Source of the DNA: CAWGYQ01 sp963817395
GTDB taxonomy: Bacteria > Acidobacteriota > Vicinamibacteria > Vicinamibacterales > CAVPJW01
Assembly (NCBI GenBank): GCA_963817395.1
Contig: CAWFOC010000012.1
Coordinates: 327,117 to 391,116 of the forward strand
DNA length: 64,000 bases
Direction: 5' to 3'
The translations under genes and the position numbers were made by a program. Below, one piece after another: positions 8,463-16,554 of this stretch. Position 1 is the first letter of the stretch. The number at the start of each line of letters is the position of its first letter. The notes beneath the pieces were generated by a model. It did no database searches. It was not told the DNA's origin and saw only the letters and a list, made by a program, of their open reading frames with translations.

Positions 8463-8523
8463 CAGCTTGAGGGGCTGGCGCTCGCAAGAGCGTGGGGGTT
8501 CGAAGTCCCCCCTTCCGCACCAA
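8463..8523 (+). repeat. attR: tRNA-Leu 3' half, direct repeat copy 2
   Basis: A copy of 1365-1424 covering the anticodon arm, variable arm, T arm, acceptor 3' strand and CCA, with one extra G after TTCGAA. No 5' half of a tRNA precedes it, so it is not a tRNA gene but the far attachment site of the islet. Confidence 0.9.
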
Positions 8524-8613
8524 GACCATCCCCGTCGGAGCCTCTGCAATTTGCCCTTGAAACCGGTCGGCCTGTGGTAGAGTCACGCGCTTTCGAACGG
8601 TAGAGCTGGTATA

Positions 8614-8738
8614 GTGCCAGTTTGTGGCCTGAATCCGCGCACGTCGCCAAGCAAGGCGCCAGTCCCCCAGCCGACGTCGCTGCTGCTCGTCGGCACGGGT
8701 GTCGCTGTTCTGCACGGCGCGTCCGTCGGCGCCAGTAA
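8614..8738 (+). pseudogene. Fragment with PEP-CTERM sorting signal
   Basis: A short reading frame just right of attR. It contains VPQPTSLLLVGTGVAVL, which fits the PEP-CTERM pattern of a Pro-x-Pro motif plus a hydrophobic helix. One base later in frame it ends ARRVRRRQ and a stop (TAA 8736-8738), the expected basic tail. Only about 16 residues precede the signal, so the secreted protein it belonged to is missing. PEP-CTERM tails direct exopolysaccharide-associated export with an exosortase; none is seen in the window. Confidence 0.45.
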
Positions 8739-8761
8739 CCGTGGCGAAGCTGGACGCGGCG

Positions 8762-9010
8762 ATGCAACAGCCGTATCTGGAGCGGCGAGAAGCGGTGACA
8801 ACGCCTCAGTTGAGGCGGGCTCTACGGTTAGGCCGCGCGGCGCTGGAACTGCCGATCTTTCTCCTGATCGGTCTGTTCGCCGGCGCGTGCGAGTGGTGGT
8901 ACAAGTTGTACTGGAGTGGCGATGGCCAAAATGACTCGCCGCGACCCGCGCATTTCATCCCTGAGTCGACAATCCGCCCGTCGGATTCACTCTTGAGCAC
9001 GCGGCGCTGA
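8762..9010 (+). CDS. Hypothetical small membrane protein
   Basis: A possible 82-residue protein with one strong hydrophobic segment, ALELPIFLLIGLFAGA, followed by the aromatic run CEWWYKLYW. I do not recognise a family. There is no clear ribosome site before the ATG and the tail looks like random translation, so the real gene may be shorter or absent. Confidence 0.25.
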   Translation: MQQPYLERREAVTTPQLRRALRLGRAALELPIFLLIGLFAGACEWWYKLYWSGDGQNDSPRPAHFIPESTIRPSDSLLSTRR

Positions 9011-9153
9011 ATGTTCTTGGGCGTGTCGGCCTTTTGCGCCTCTCCCAGCAAAGAGCCAACTGCTCCAGTCCTCATGAGCCATAGCGATTTCTGATCACGC
9101 CGATCGGGAGCGAACTCTCAAACATTTTCGCGAGAAAGCAGAGCAGGGATCTC

Positions 9154-9528
9154 ATGTCCAGAGAAACGCCTGAGAAAGTCCTCGAATCGATAGTCGACGG
9201 AATCAACACCGGGAATCTCGACGGCCTCATGTCACTGTATGAACCTGAAGCCGCCTTTGCGCCTCAGCCCGGGAATCTCGCGCACGGCTTCGCGGGTGTT
9301 CGAGAATCGCTGGCTACATTCATTGCAATGAAGGGTACGCTCGATCTCAAGGTCACGCGCGTCCTCGAGGCCGGTGGCCTGGCTCTCGTTGCTGGCGTCT
9401 GGTCATTCACGGGAACGGGCCCAGACGGCAAGCCCGTGACGCTGACAGGACACAACGGGGATGTTCTGCGTCGTCAGGCAGATGGCTCCTGGCGTTTTGT
9501 GATCGACAATCCCTGGGGAACTGCCTGA
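9154..9528 (+). CDS. NTF2-like / SnoaL-fold protein
   Basis: A 124-residue protein with the pattern of the NTF2-like (DUF4440/SnoaL) superfamily. It has an N-terminal helix followed by GNLDGLMSLYEPEAAF, a central GFAGVRESLATFIAMKG, and C-terminal beta strands ending DGSWRFVIDNPWG. Members bind small ligands or act as isomerases or dehydratases; the substrate cannot be told from sequence. The frame is intact. A GCAGGGA sequence precedes the ATG by 4 nt and is a reasonable ribosome site. It stands alone, downstream of the islet and convergent with the next gene. Confidence 0.7.
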   Translation: MSRETPEKVLESIVDGINTGNLDGLMSLYEPEAAFAPQPGNLAHGFAGVRESLATFIAMKGTLDLKVTRVLEAGGLALVAGVWSFTGTGPDGKPVTLTGHNGDVLRRQADGSWRFVIDNPWGTA

Positions 9529-9546
9529 TGACTGTTCGGCCCTCGC

Positions 9547-11067
9547 TCACACGATCGGCCGCCCATCGAGCTCGTCGGGAATCGCCACGCCTGCGCCCTG
9601 AAGTATGGTCGGGACAATGTCGTAGACCGAGCACCCCTCGAGCGTCACGCCCGCCGGAAAGCCGGGTCCTCGAGCCACCAGGAACCCGTGAGGCATGTGG
9701 GAGCCGGTCCGGGAATCGAGCTTGCGCAGCCGCAGCACGCCGAATCTGGGCGATTGGACAGCGTGCCACTCGAAGCCCGCGTTCCACCTGACGCACAGAT
9801 CGGGCAGCTGTTCTGCAAACGGGCCGCTGAACTCACGCTGTGGCCGGATCACGTCGGCGACGACCGATCGGCCGCTTTCCGGATCGGTGAGCGAGGTGAG
9901 CGCTTCTTCGATGGCGTTCAAGAGCGCCTCGTGCTCGGCTCCGGGAGCCACGAGCCCATCGCGATCGCGGCCCTGCACGCTCACGCGGATCGCGCCGACG
10001 ATGTCGTTGTGCGGAACCGCGAACGCGCGGCGGCCCGCGAAGCGTCGTCCGCCTGAGTACCAGAGAAACAACAGATAGTCCTGCCAGCTTTTCGGCAGCC
10101 GCTCCTTGACGGCGTACTGCCAGCGGGAAGGGACGGCCATCCGGAGTGTGCGCCATGGATTGAACGGCGCGTCGTGGGTGTGAAGACCAGGGACCGCAGA
10201 GACCGCTGAGGCCCGGCCGCTCAAACCGAGCAGGTCGAGGATCTGATTGAGGTTCCAGGAGGCGTGGCGCAGCGGGCCCATGCCATGCGCGGCGACCAGC
10301 ATCACTCGAGTGTCGTGCCCGGCAAGTTCGGCGAGTGCGCCGACCTCGCGGTCGACTGCCCGGTAGACCTCTTCAACGGTCTCGCCGGGATCGTCCGCCG
10401 AATCCATGGCCCCCCAGAAATGATGCCCGACGCAATGCGAAGCTGCAAAGACGCCGAAGAAGACGTCCCACGGCTCTGTCGTCATCAACCCACGAAACAG
10501 CCGGCCGTGCGCGCCGATGCCCTCGAGCATCCGTGCCCTGAGCTCGCCTCTGGACCGAGGGCTCGCATCGAACTTCTCGCAGTCCTCCAGAGGATGCGTC
10601 CCGAAGCGGGCGCGAAGCTCTTTCTCGAGTGGGGGCGGGCTGGCTCGCGTGTGGTGAACGTTGTCGTGCGTCCCCCAGTTGGAGACACTGAATCCCTGAG
10701 ACATCACACCCGGAAGCAGGTGCGGCACGTCAACGACACCTGCACGCACGCCGGCGGCATCGAGCCGCGTCCAGAAGGGTGTCGCGCGAATCTCCGCGTC
10801 CCGGGCGTAGCGGAGTCCAGCCGTTTCCGGGTCGTATTGCACGTAGAAGTACTTTCCGAGCTTCGCCGGGTTCATGCCGGTGGACAAGGCCGGCCACGCC
10901 GTGTCGGGCAGCGCTCGTGCGGGAGATGCGAGGCGCCCGTGAACGCCGTTCTCCGCGATTCGCCGAAACGATGGCAATCTGCCGGCCGCCATCCACCTCG
11001 AGACGAGCGACCATTCCATCGCGTCGAGACCAATGAGCAGCTGGCGAATCGGGATTCCTGGCGCCAT
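9547..11067 (-). CDS. Alkaline-phosphatase-superfamily phosphodiesterase (type I PDE/NPP-like)
   Basis: A 506-residue protein of the type I phosphodiesterase/nucleotide pyrophosphatase group. LLIGLDAMEWSLVSRWM at the start is the first metal-binding Asp strand. PDTAWPALSTGMNPAKLGKY carries the expected Thr/Ser nucleophile region. CVGHHFWGAMD and MLVAAHGMG supply metal-ligand Asp and His positions, and SHMPHGFLVARGPG with DIVPTIL closes the fold. Start ATG 11067 has AGAGGTG as ribosome site. No signal peptide is obvious. The divergent neighbour at 11273 is a paralogue. Family members cleave phosphodiesters or transfer phospho-groups in lipid or glycan metabolism; the true substrate here is unknown. 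Confidence 0.8.
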   Translation of the reverse strand: MAPGIPIRQLLIGLDAMEWSLVSRWMAAGRLPSFRRIAENGVHGRLASPARALPDTAWPALSTGMNPAKLGKYFYVQYDPETAGLRYARDAEIRATPFWTRLDAAGVRAGVVDVPHLLPGVMSQGFSVSNWGTHDNVHHTRASPPPLEKELRARFGTHPLEDCEKFDASPRSRGELRARMLEGIGAHGRLFRGLMTTEPWDVFFGVFAASHCVGHHFWGAMDSADDPGETVEEVYRAVDREVGALAELAGHDTRVMLVAAHGMGPLRHASWNLNQILDLLGLSGRASAVSAVPGLHTHDAPFNPWRTLRMAVPSRWQYAVKERLPKSWQDYLLFLWYSGGRRFAGRRAFAVPHNDIVGAIRVSVQGRDRDGLVAPGAEHEALLNAIEEALTSLTDPESGRSVVADVIRPQREFSGPFAEQLPDLCVRWNAGFEWHAVQSPRFGVLRLRKLDSRTGSHMPHGFLVARGPGFPAGVTLEGCSVYDIVPTILQGAGVAIPDELDGRPIV

Positions 11068-11272
11068 GAACACCTCTGTTGACAACGGGCCGCTACTCCG
11101 GCCTATCGTCTGCACTGCCCGGTACCCGGAGTCCCCAGCCTGGGGTTCGCAGATACCCGGTCATGATGGTGCTCGTTTCCACGCGACTGATCCCGCCCGT
11201 CCTCCACCCGACCGTTTCACGTGGTACGGTGGACCGGCGAACCTGAGTCGCTCGTCCGCTAAGTAGAAGACC

Positions 11273-12876
11273 ATGCGCTCGCCGCGACTGCTCCTGCTGG
11301 CTCTCGATGCGGCCGAGCCACGGCTCCTTCGGCAATTCGCGGCCGAAGGGCACATGCCAAACCTCCATCGGCTCATGACGACCGCACTGACGGCGCCCCT
11401 CGAATCGGCGGCTGCCGAGTTCCCCGACGAGGTGTGGCCGTCGATCTATTGCAGCTCGAACGCGGCGGTGCTGGGCAAGTATTACTACATCCAGCCGAAG
11501 GCGGGTTCCGGTCAGCTCGATCTGCTCGAGGACGAGCCCCGGGGCGAACCGTTCTGGGACGTTCTCTCGCGCGCCGGCCGGCGCTCGGCCATCGTCGACG
11601 TGCCAAAGGCGGCGCTGGGCGCGCCCGTCAACGGTCTGCAGATTGCCAACTGGGGCGCGCATGCCACGCGCTGCGATCGAGCCTCGCATCCAGCCGGGCT
11701 GATGAACGACGTGCTGCGCACCGTGGGTCGATATCCGCTCGAGAGCTGCGACAACCACGGGCGCTCGGCGCGCGAGTACCTGAAGCTGCGGGATCGGCTC
11801 CTCGCCGGCATCTCCAGGCGCGGCCAGCTGCTGAGACTTCTGCTCGGGCGGGAGAACTGGGACCTCTTCTTTGGCGCCTTCTCGGAAACGCATTGCGCCG
11901 GCCATCAGTTCTGGCACTTTCAGGATCCCGCTCACCCTGCCTATGACCGGGACGCCCCCCACAGTCTCGCCTCGGCGATTCGAGACATCTATCAGGCAGT
12001 GGACGTGGAACTGGGCAGGTTGATCGACGAGGCAGGGCCCGAAACTCACGTGATTGTGTTTTCCGGCCACGGTATGGCGCCACAGTTTCACGGTCGCGAT
12101 CTGATTCCGGCGCTGCTGGATCTGTGGGGGTTGTCGGGCCGAGTGGCGGCCGATCGCCGTCGGACGGCGGGGAGATCCGTGTCGAAGTGCGGCGAGATCT
12201 CGTGCACCACTTGAAGGCCTCGATCCCGATGCAGCTCCAGTATCTCGTCAAGCAACTGCTGCCGAGTAAACTCGAGCGAGCCGCCATCTGCCGGGTCATG
12301 GGCTCGAAGGAGCTCGACTTCCGGGCCCGCGTGCGCTCGGTTCCGAGCAACGATCTCAATCCTGCATTTCGCGTCAGTCTGAAGGGTCGCGACGAAGGCG
12401 GCGTCGTCTCGCCGGGTGCGGAGTACGAAGAAACCCTCGCATTCCTCGAGATGCGGCTTCGGGAACTCGTCAACCCCGCCACGGGAGATCGCGCCATCCG
12501 ATCGATCAGCCGCCCGCGCGAGACGCACAATGGAGCGCACAGTGAGATCCTGCCGGATCTGTGTGCCATGTGGGCGCGCGCGGCGTGGATTGGCGCAGTG
12601 CACTCACCCGGCTACGGATCGGTCGCGGGCGCTCATCGAGATCTTCGCACCGGTGGTCACGACACGACGGGGCTGATCGTGATGCGAACGCCAGGATTTC
12701 TGGATCATTCGAACTTCTCTCCGCCGAACGCGAAGGATGTCGGCCCGACCGTGCTGACGCTCCTCGGCGTCGACGTCCCCGCATGCATGGAAGGCCGCAG
12801 TCTGGTTGTCGATCGAGATGTTCCGACCGGCCACGACTCACAAGGACAAGCTGGCGCGCGAGCTGTTGAGGTTTGA
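11273..12876 (+). CDS. Alkaline-phosphatase-superfamily protein, paralogue of the preceding gene (frameshifted)
   Basis: A second member of the same family, about 530 residues, transcribed divergently. It shares the layout LLLLALDAAEPRLLRQF, PDEVWPSIYCSSNAAVLGKY, QIANWGAHA, ENWDLFFGAFSETHCAGHQF, VIVFSGHGM and, late, DTTGLIVMRTPGF plus DVGPTVLTLLGVDVP. At the nucleophile site the first protein has PDTAWPALS while this one has PDEVWPSIY, so the catalytic residue may differ. One frame change near 12125-12140 separates the halves. The 205-bp gap between the two genes must hold both promoters. The pair probably arose by duplication and inversion. Confidence 0.75.
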
Positions 12877-12992
12877 CAGCTTTGCGCGCTCTTTGAGGTG
12901 TGGCAAGTCTGTAACGCGTCGGGGCCTTCAGAGGATTCGGAGGCGTCTCGAGCTACGCAGCGCTCATCGGCTGAAGGCGCAGGCGATCCGAC

Positions 12993-13766
12993 TCAAGGGG
13001 ATGACGGCGACCGGCGGGATTTCGCTCCGACGAAATATTTGAGCGCGGTCCGCGTCTTGGTTTCCTGCGCGCCTCCTGGATCGAGGTTCAACGCGCGCAG
13101 GTGGTCGTCGAACTGTTGCCGGGCGTGACCCGCTCGAGCGGGCGCGACCTTGATCGAGGCCTCGAGCAGATCGGTCCCGTCAGGCAGCCTCCACTCTTCG
13201 GCGGTGAGCTCGTAGGGAAAGCCCTTGTGTCGCGTCTGCCAGCGGAGGACGCGGATAGGGCCAAGCACCTGCAGCTTCTTGAAATCCACGGGCTTGCGGT
13301 AGAACTCACTCAGGAAGCGTTCCTGTTCAGGCGAGAAGAGTTTCTTGATGGGGCGCTGACCCCTGGCCACGTCATCGATTTCTCCACGCTTTTGTGGCAT
13401 CGCCAGCGAGGCCGCGCACACGATCCGCGGACCCACACTGTCGGCCTCCAGCTTGAAACCTGCGTGACGGAACCAATGCGGTGAGATCCTGTTCGGATCG
13501 ACCGGCCTGAATTTCACGACCGAGTCGTCATCGCCTCCCGTAACGAGCCGAGCGCGCAGTACCAGACCGGCATCGAAGAGTCCCAGTTGCGCCGTGTCGT
13601 AGTAGTACACGACGCGAGCCTCGGCCGAGTCTTCGTCGAAATCAAGCGCCCTGATTCCCCGCAATTCCTCGTCAGGTCGAATCGTGACCTTGATTTCCAC
13701 CGCATCCATGCGGGCGACCGCGCGGGAACGGCGTCCGGCCGCGGTCGCCGCAGGAGTTTTCGCCAT
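12993..13766 (-). CDS. CYTH-domain protein
   Basis: A 257-residue protein with a CYTH (CyaB/thiamine triphosphatase) fold. VEIKVTI near residue 23 corresponds to the ExExK-type first strand. ARVVYYYDTAQLGLFDAGLVLRAR is the highly typical 'YYDT ... L...G..LR.R' segment, and SVVKFRPV adds the next basic strand. The C-terminal part (KGFPYELTAEEWRLPDGTDL, LLEASIKV) continues the tunnel strands. CYTH enzymes act on triphosphates or polyphosphate with divalent metal; the exact substrate is not evident. The first strand has V instead of the first E of ExExK, so activity is uncertain. The frame is intact. Confidence 0.75.
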   Translation of the reverse strand: MAKTPAATAAGRRSRAVARMDAVEIKVTIRPDEELRGIRALDFDEDSAEARVVYYYDTAQLGLFDAGLVLRARLVTGGDDDSVVKFRPVDPNRISPHWFRHAGFKLEADSVGPRIVCAASLAMPQKRGEIDDVARGQRPIKKLFSPEQERFLSEFYRKPVDFKKLQVLGPIRVLRWQTRHKGFPYELTAEEWRLPDGTDLLEASIKVAPARAGHARQQFDDHLRALNLDPGGAQETKTRTALKYFVGAKSRRSPSSP

Positions 13767-13797
13767 GTGCGGCCTCCATCGCCCGTGTCAGACGTCA

Positions 13798-13816
13798 GGC
13801 AGGCCTCCGGCCTGCC
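13798..13816. terminator. GC-rich stem-loop between glsB-like and CYTH genes
   Basis: A perfect 8-bp hairpin, GGCAGGCC-TCC-GGCCTGCC. It lies 85 bp beyond the end of the GlsB-like gene and just upstream of the CYTH gene on the same strand. There is no U run, so it may be a terminator of a non-classical type or an attenuator. Confidence 0.35.
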
Positions 13817-13901
13817 GCCGGCGCTGGTTCCCGTCGGGCGCCGCCGTCAGACTATTGCGCGGTATTGGCGGCTCTTGTCGAAGCGCGACGTGGTGGCGGG
13901 A

Positions 13902-14150
13902 TTACCCGAAGACACCCAGTGCCTTGAGCAAAAAGATGAGGATCGCGGCGCCGGCCACGGCCACGAGCCAGCTGGCGGCGGCACCATAGGCTGCCAGGCC
14001 GATCATCCCGGCGACCCAGAAGCCAAGAAGCGATCCGACGATGCCAACGATCACATTTGCGATGGCACCCATCTGCGCGTTGGTACCCATCATCATGCTT
14101 GCGAGCCAACCCACCACACCGCCGATCACCAGGGTGACGATCCATTCCAT
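13902..14150 (-). CDS. GlsB/YeaQ/YmgE-family membrane protein
   Basis: An 82-residue, three-helix membrane protein of the transglycosylase-associated/GlsB family, linked to stress responses. The pattern IGGVVGWLASMMMG, GAIANVIVGIVGSLLGFWV and a third helix AAILIFLLKALG is standard, with the Gly-rich loops conserved. The ATG is preceded by GGAGGAC at good distance. The frame is intact. It is monocistronic, with a spacer on both sides. Confidence 0.88.
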   Translation of the reverse strand: MEWIVTLVIGGVVGWLASMMMGTNAQMGAIANVIVGIVGSLLGFWVAGMIGLAAYGAAASWLVAVAGAAILIFLLKALGVFG

Positions 14151-14354
14151 GACGTCCTCCTCCTCATTAAAGAGCCGACGACCGGGGTCCTTCGCTTATT
14201 GGGTGCAGTGACCCTACCCCGAGCATGCGGGCTCGTCAAGCGGCCTGAGCACTCTAGCTGGGAAAACGCCCGGAAACAGACGTATGCTATTTTGGCGTGG
14301 GTCATCAATCGAGCCGCCTGTTCAGGGCCCGCGGCTCCCACGGAAGGTGTTGAT

Positions 14355-15879
14355 TTGGCTAGAGATGTGACGTCAAGTCGAATGGTCGCTCTGGCCTGCG
14401 TTCTGTCTATCTGGGCGTGTGGCGACACCGCTCGCTCGCGAGGCGCCTCTGCCTCTGCGCTCCAGGACGATGGCGAGATCCTCCTGAAGATCGACTTCGA
14501 CAACGGCCAGAACCCGTTCACCACCGCCAGCAACGCGCAAAGCGTCGCGCTCGATTCGGGCCAGGCGCTGAGCGGCCGAAGTCTACGGATTGTCGGCGCG
14601 GCAGACGGCAGATCGATCGGCGCGATCGCCCCGATCAAGATTTCTGGGTCGCGGGAACTCCGTCTGGCGTTCGTGGTCCGGGCGTCGAACATGCAGGCCG
14701 TGGCCGTGAATCTCTTCGACCAGCAGCGCCAGGACAACACGACGCCGAGCCTCGCCCCCTCGCATTTTCGACGGCGACTGGCAGCCGGTCGTCCTTGCGG
14801 TCCCCGACTTTCACTACAACGCGGATCCGGCCGATCGGAAGATCGCTGCCCAGAACGAGTTCGTCAGCCTGCTGTTCCACGGACCCGTGAACGGTCCGGC
14901 GCCAGAAATCTGGATCGACAAGCTCGTCTTCTACCGGGGTCACGATAACGTGGCGCCCCAGGCGCCGACGGGACTCGGTGCAACGGCTGACGCGGACGGC
15001 GCCGTCGTCCTCAACTGGCAGGAACCCGCCGACAACACCTTTGCCGTCGTCTACAGCATTCAACGGAAGAGTGGTACGGGAGGCTGGGAAAAGATTGGCG
15101 AGTCGCTGCAGCCGAACTACCGCGACACCCGTGTCGCCGCTGAAAGCACGAGCTACCGTGTTACGGCGGCCGACTACGACAACAACGTGTCGCCACCGTC
15201 ATCGGAGGCGACAGTCAGTGCCACGGCCCGTGGCGGATCCGAGGGCCCTTCGAACACGGTGACGGATCGCCTGGGATACGCGGCCAATGTGCGCCGGATC
15301 CACGCCAGCGGCGCCGGGCGCGTCAGACCTGACGTGTTCCTCTTCGCCGGTGACAGCATCACGGCCGCGAATCTCTATACGCACATTCTCGGCTCGTGGC
15401 TGGCTCGCGGGATTACGGTTCGGCAAGGCGTCGGAACAGTGACGACCGACTATGGAGCGGATCACATCAAGGGATATCTCGGCAGCGCCAGACCGGAATT
15501 TGCCGTCATTCTGTACGGGACCAACGATCAGGCGGTCGGCACATCGACGGCCACCAGCATGCGCAATGTCGAAGCCATCGTCGACGCCTGCTTCACCTTC
15601 GGGACCGTTCCGATCCTGACCACCATTCCCCCGCGTGGGTACGACAAACGCAAACAGGGCGACCAGGAGCGATTCAATCGTGCGTTAGTCGCGCTCTCGA
15701 GACAGAAGAACGTTCCGGTGAGCTATGCCTTCGAAGAGATGATGCGACACGACTTGAAGCAGATTCTCTTCGACGGCGTGCATCTGCAGCCCGACACCGG
15801 TAACGACGCCGCCGGCCGCGCGCTTCGCCGCACCATGGATCAGGTGTATTTCGCGTTGCGCGACACGAGCGGCCGTTAG
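14355..15879 (+). CDS. Secreted SGNH/GDSL hydrolase with Fn3 domain (frameshifted)
   Basis: A probable lipoprotein of about 508 residues. The N-terminus has a hydrophobic stretch ending LSIWACGD, a lipobox-like site. A beta-sandwich region (about 35-190) is followed by a fibronectin type III domain (APTGLGATADADGAVVLNW ... SYRVTAADYDNN) and an SGNH hydrolase domain. That domain shows FLFAGDSIT (Ser), the Gly-rich strand, ILYGTNDQ (Asn) and DGVHLQPDTGN (Asp-His). The architecture fits a carbohydrate esterase or lipase acting outside the cell. One indel near 14757-14765 separates the N-terminal third. A TTG start at 14355 has a GGAAGG ribosome site; the alternative is ATG 14382. Convergent with the next gene, their ends overlapping by 3 nt. 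Confidence 0.82.
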
Positions 15880-16523
15880 GGAGTAAACGGACCTCTGTAG
15901 ACTGCAATCAGCCGGTCGGCTCCGTCGTGGACAATGCACGTCTCGGCGGGTTTCCGCCCGGTCCACGCCTCCAGCTTCGCCTCGTCCACAGGATCCTGGA
16001 CGTGCGGCGGGTGCGCACCCTTCGGCCACTTGTACGGCACGCTGATGATGACAGTTGCGGCCAATGGCAAACAGCTTTCGAGCGAAGGCGCCTGGATCGT
16101 CGAGGTGCTCGAGAACCTGGAGGCAGAGCACGAGGTCGAAGTCGTGCAACGGACGGTACTCGAAAGAAGTCCAGGTGGATTTGCTCGATGCCGCGTCGTG
16201 AGGGAGTCTCGGATTGATCGAGCGCGAGCGCGCTCATCGAACCACGTCATGCGTTCCAGCAATTTCGTGGCACCAGCCCCGACGTCGATCACACGTCCGC
16301 CCTGCGGTACATGGTGTCGGGCGAACCGTACGACTTCCTCGTAGTACCTGAAATCCTTCCGCTCGCCCCAATAGGTATTCTCGATTGGCACGTACGGCTC
16401 GATGTACTGCCACGGCCACCGGAGCGCACGGTGAAGGACAGGAGCCGCTCCTTTCAACCACTTCGAGAACTTGTCTATCCGCACGGCGTACCACGGCTCA
16501 GATCTTCGGCAGTGTCGTGACAC
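15876..16523 (-). CDS. Class I SAM-dependent methyltransferase (frameshifted)
   Basis: A protein of about 215 residues with the Rossmann methyltransferase pattern. VIDVGAGATKLLERM is motif I (SAM binding), FDLVLCLQVLEHLDDPGAFA is the motif IV/post-I region typical of Methyltransf_11/23, and VIISVPYKWPKGAHPPHVQD with AETCIVHDGADRLIAVYRG forms the last strands. The middle (about 15990-16230) needs at least two single-base corrections. The N-terminal FSKWLKGAAPVLHRALRW is basic and amphipathic. The substrate is unknown; VPYKWPKG-type proteins often sit with glycan genes. The GTG start at 16523 is a guess because no ribosome site is visible. Confidence 0.7.
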   Translation of the reverse strand: MSRHCRRSEPWYAVRIDKFSKWLKGAAPVLHRALRWPWQYIEPYVPIENTYWGERKDFRYYEEVVRFARHHVPQGGRVIDVGAGATKLLERMTWFDERARARSIRDSLTTRHRANPPGLLSSTVRCTTSTSCSASRFSSTSTIQAPSLESCLPLAATVIISVPYKWPKGAHPPHVQDPVDEAKLEAWTGRKPAETCIVHDGADRLIAVYRGPFTP

Positions 16524-16554
16524 CGGCCGGTCGGACGGGCACGGCGCGTGACCG

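Larger units (their letters stand above)
1365..8523. mobile_element. Integrated islet in tRNA-Leu (about 7.1 kb)
   Basis: A site-specific integrated element bounded by a 60-bp direct copy of the tRNA-Leu 3' half. The left copy completes a functional tRNA; the right copy is a stand-alone half gene. Inside are a tyrosine recombinase (1435-2732), an excisionase (2789-3023), a HigA-like antitoxin, a kinase-propeller gene (4511-7198) and a RelB-RelE pair (7716-8191). There are no recognisable replication, conjugation or phage structural genes. It is therefore a small integrative islet or satellite-like element, not a full ICE or prophage. Identity starts in the anticodon stem, which fits recombination in the anticodon loop, as known for many tRNA-targeting tyrosine recombinases. 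Confidence 0.88.

Noticed and set aside
8463..8523. Second tRNA-Leu gene
   Set aside because: Only the 3' half is present and an extra G follows the T-loop TTCGAA; it is the attR copy.
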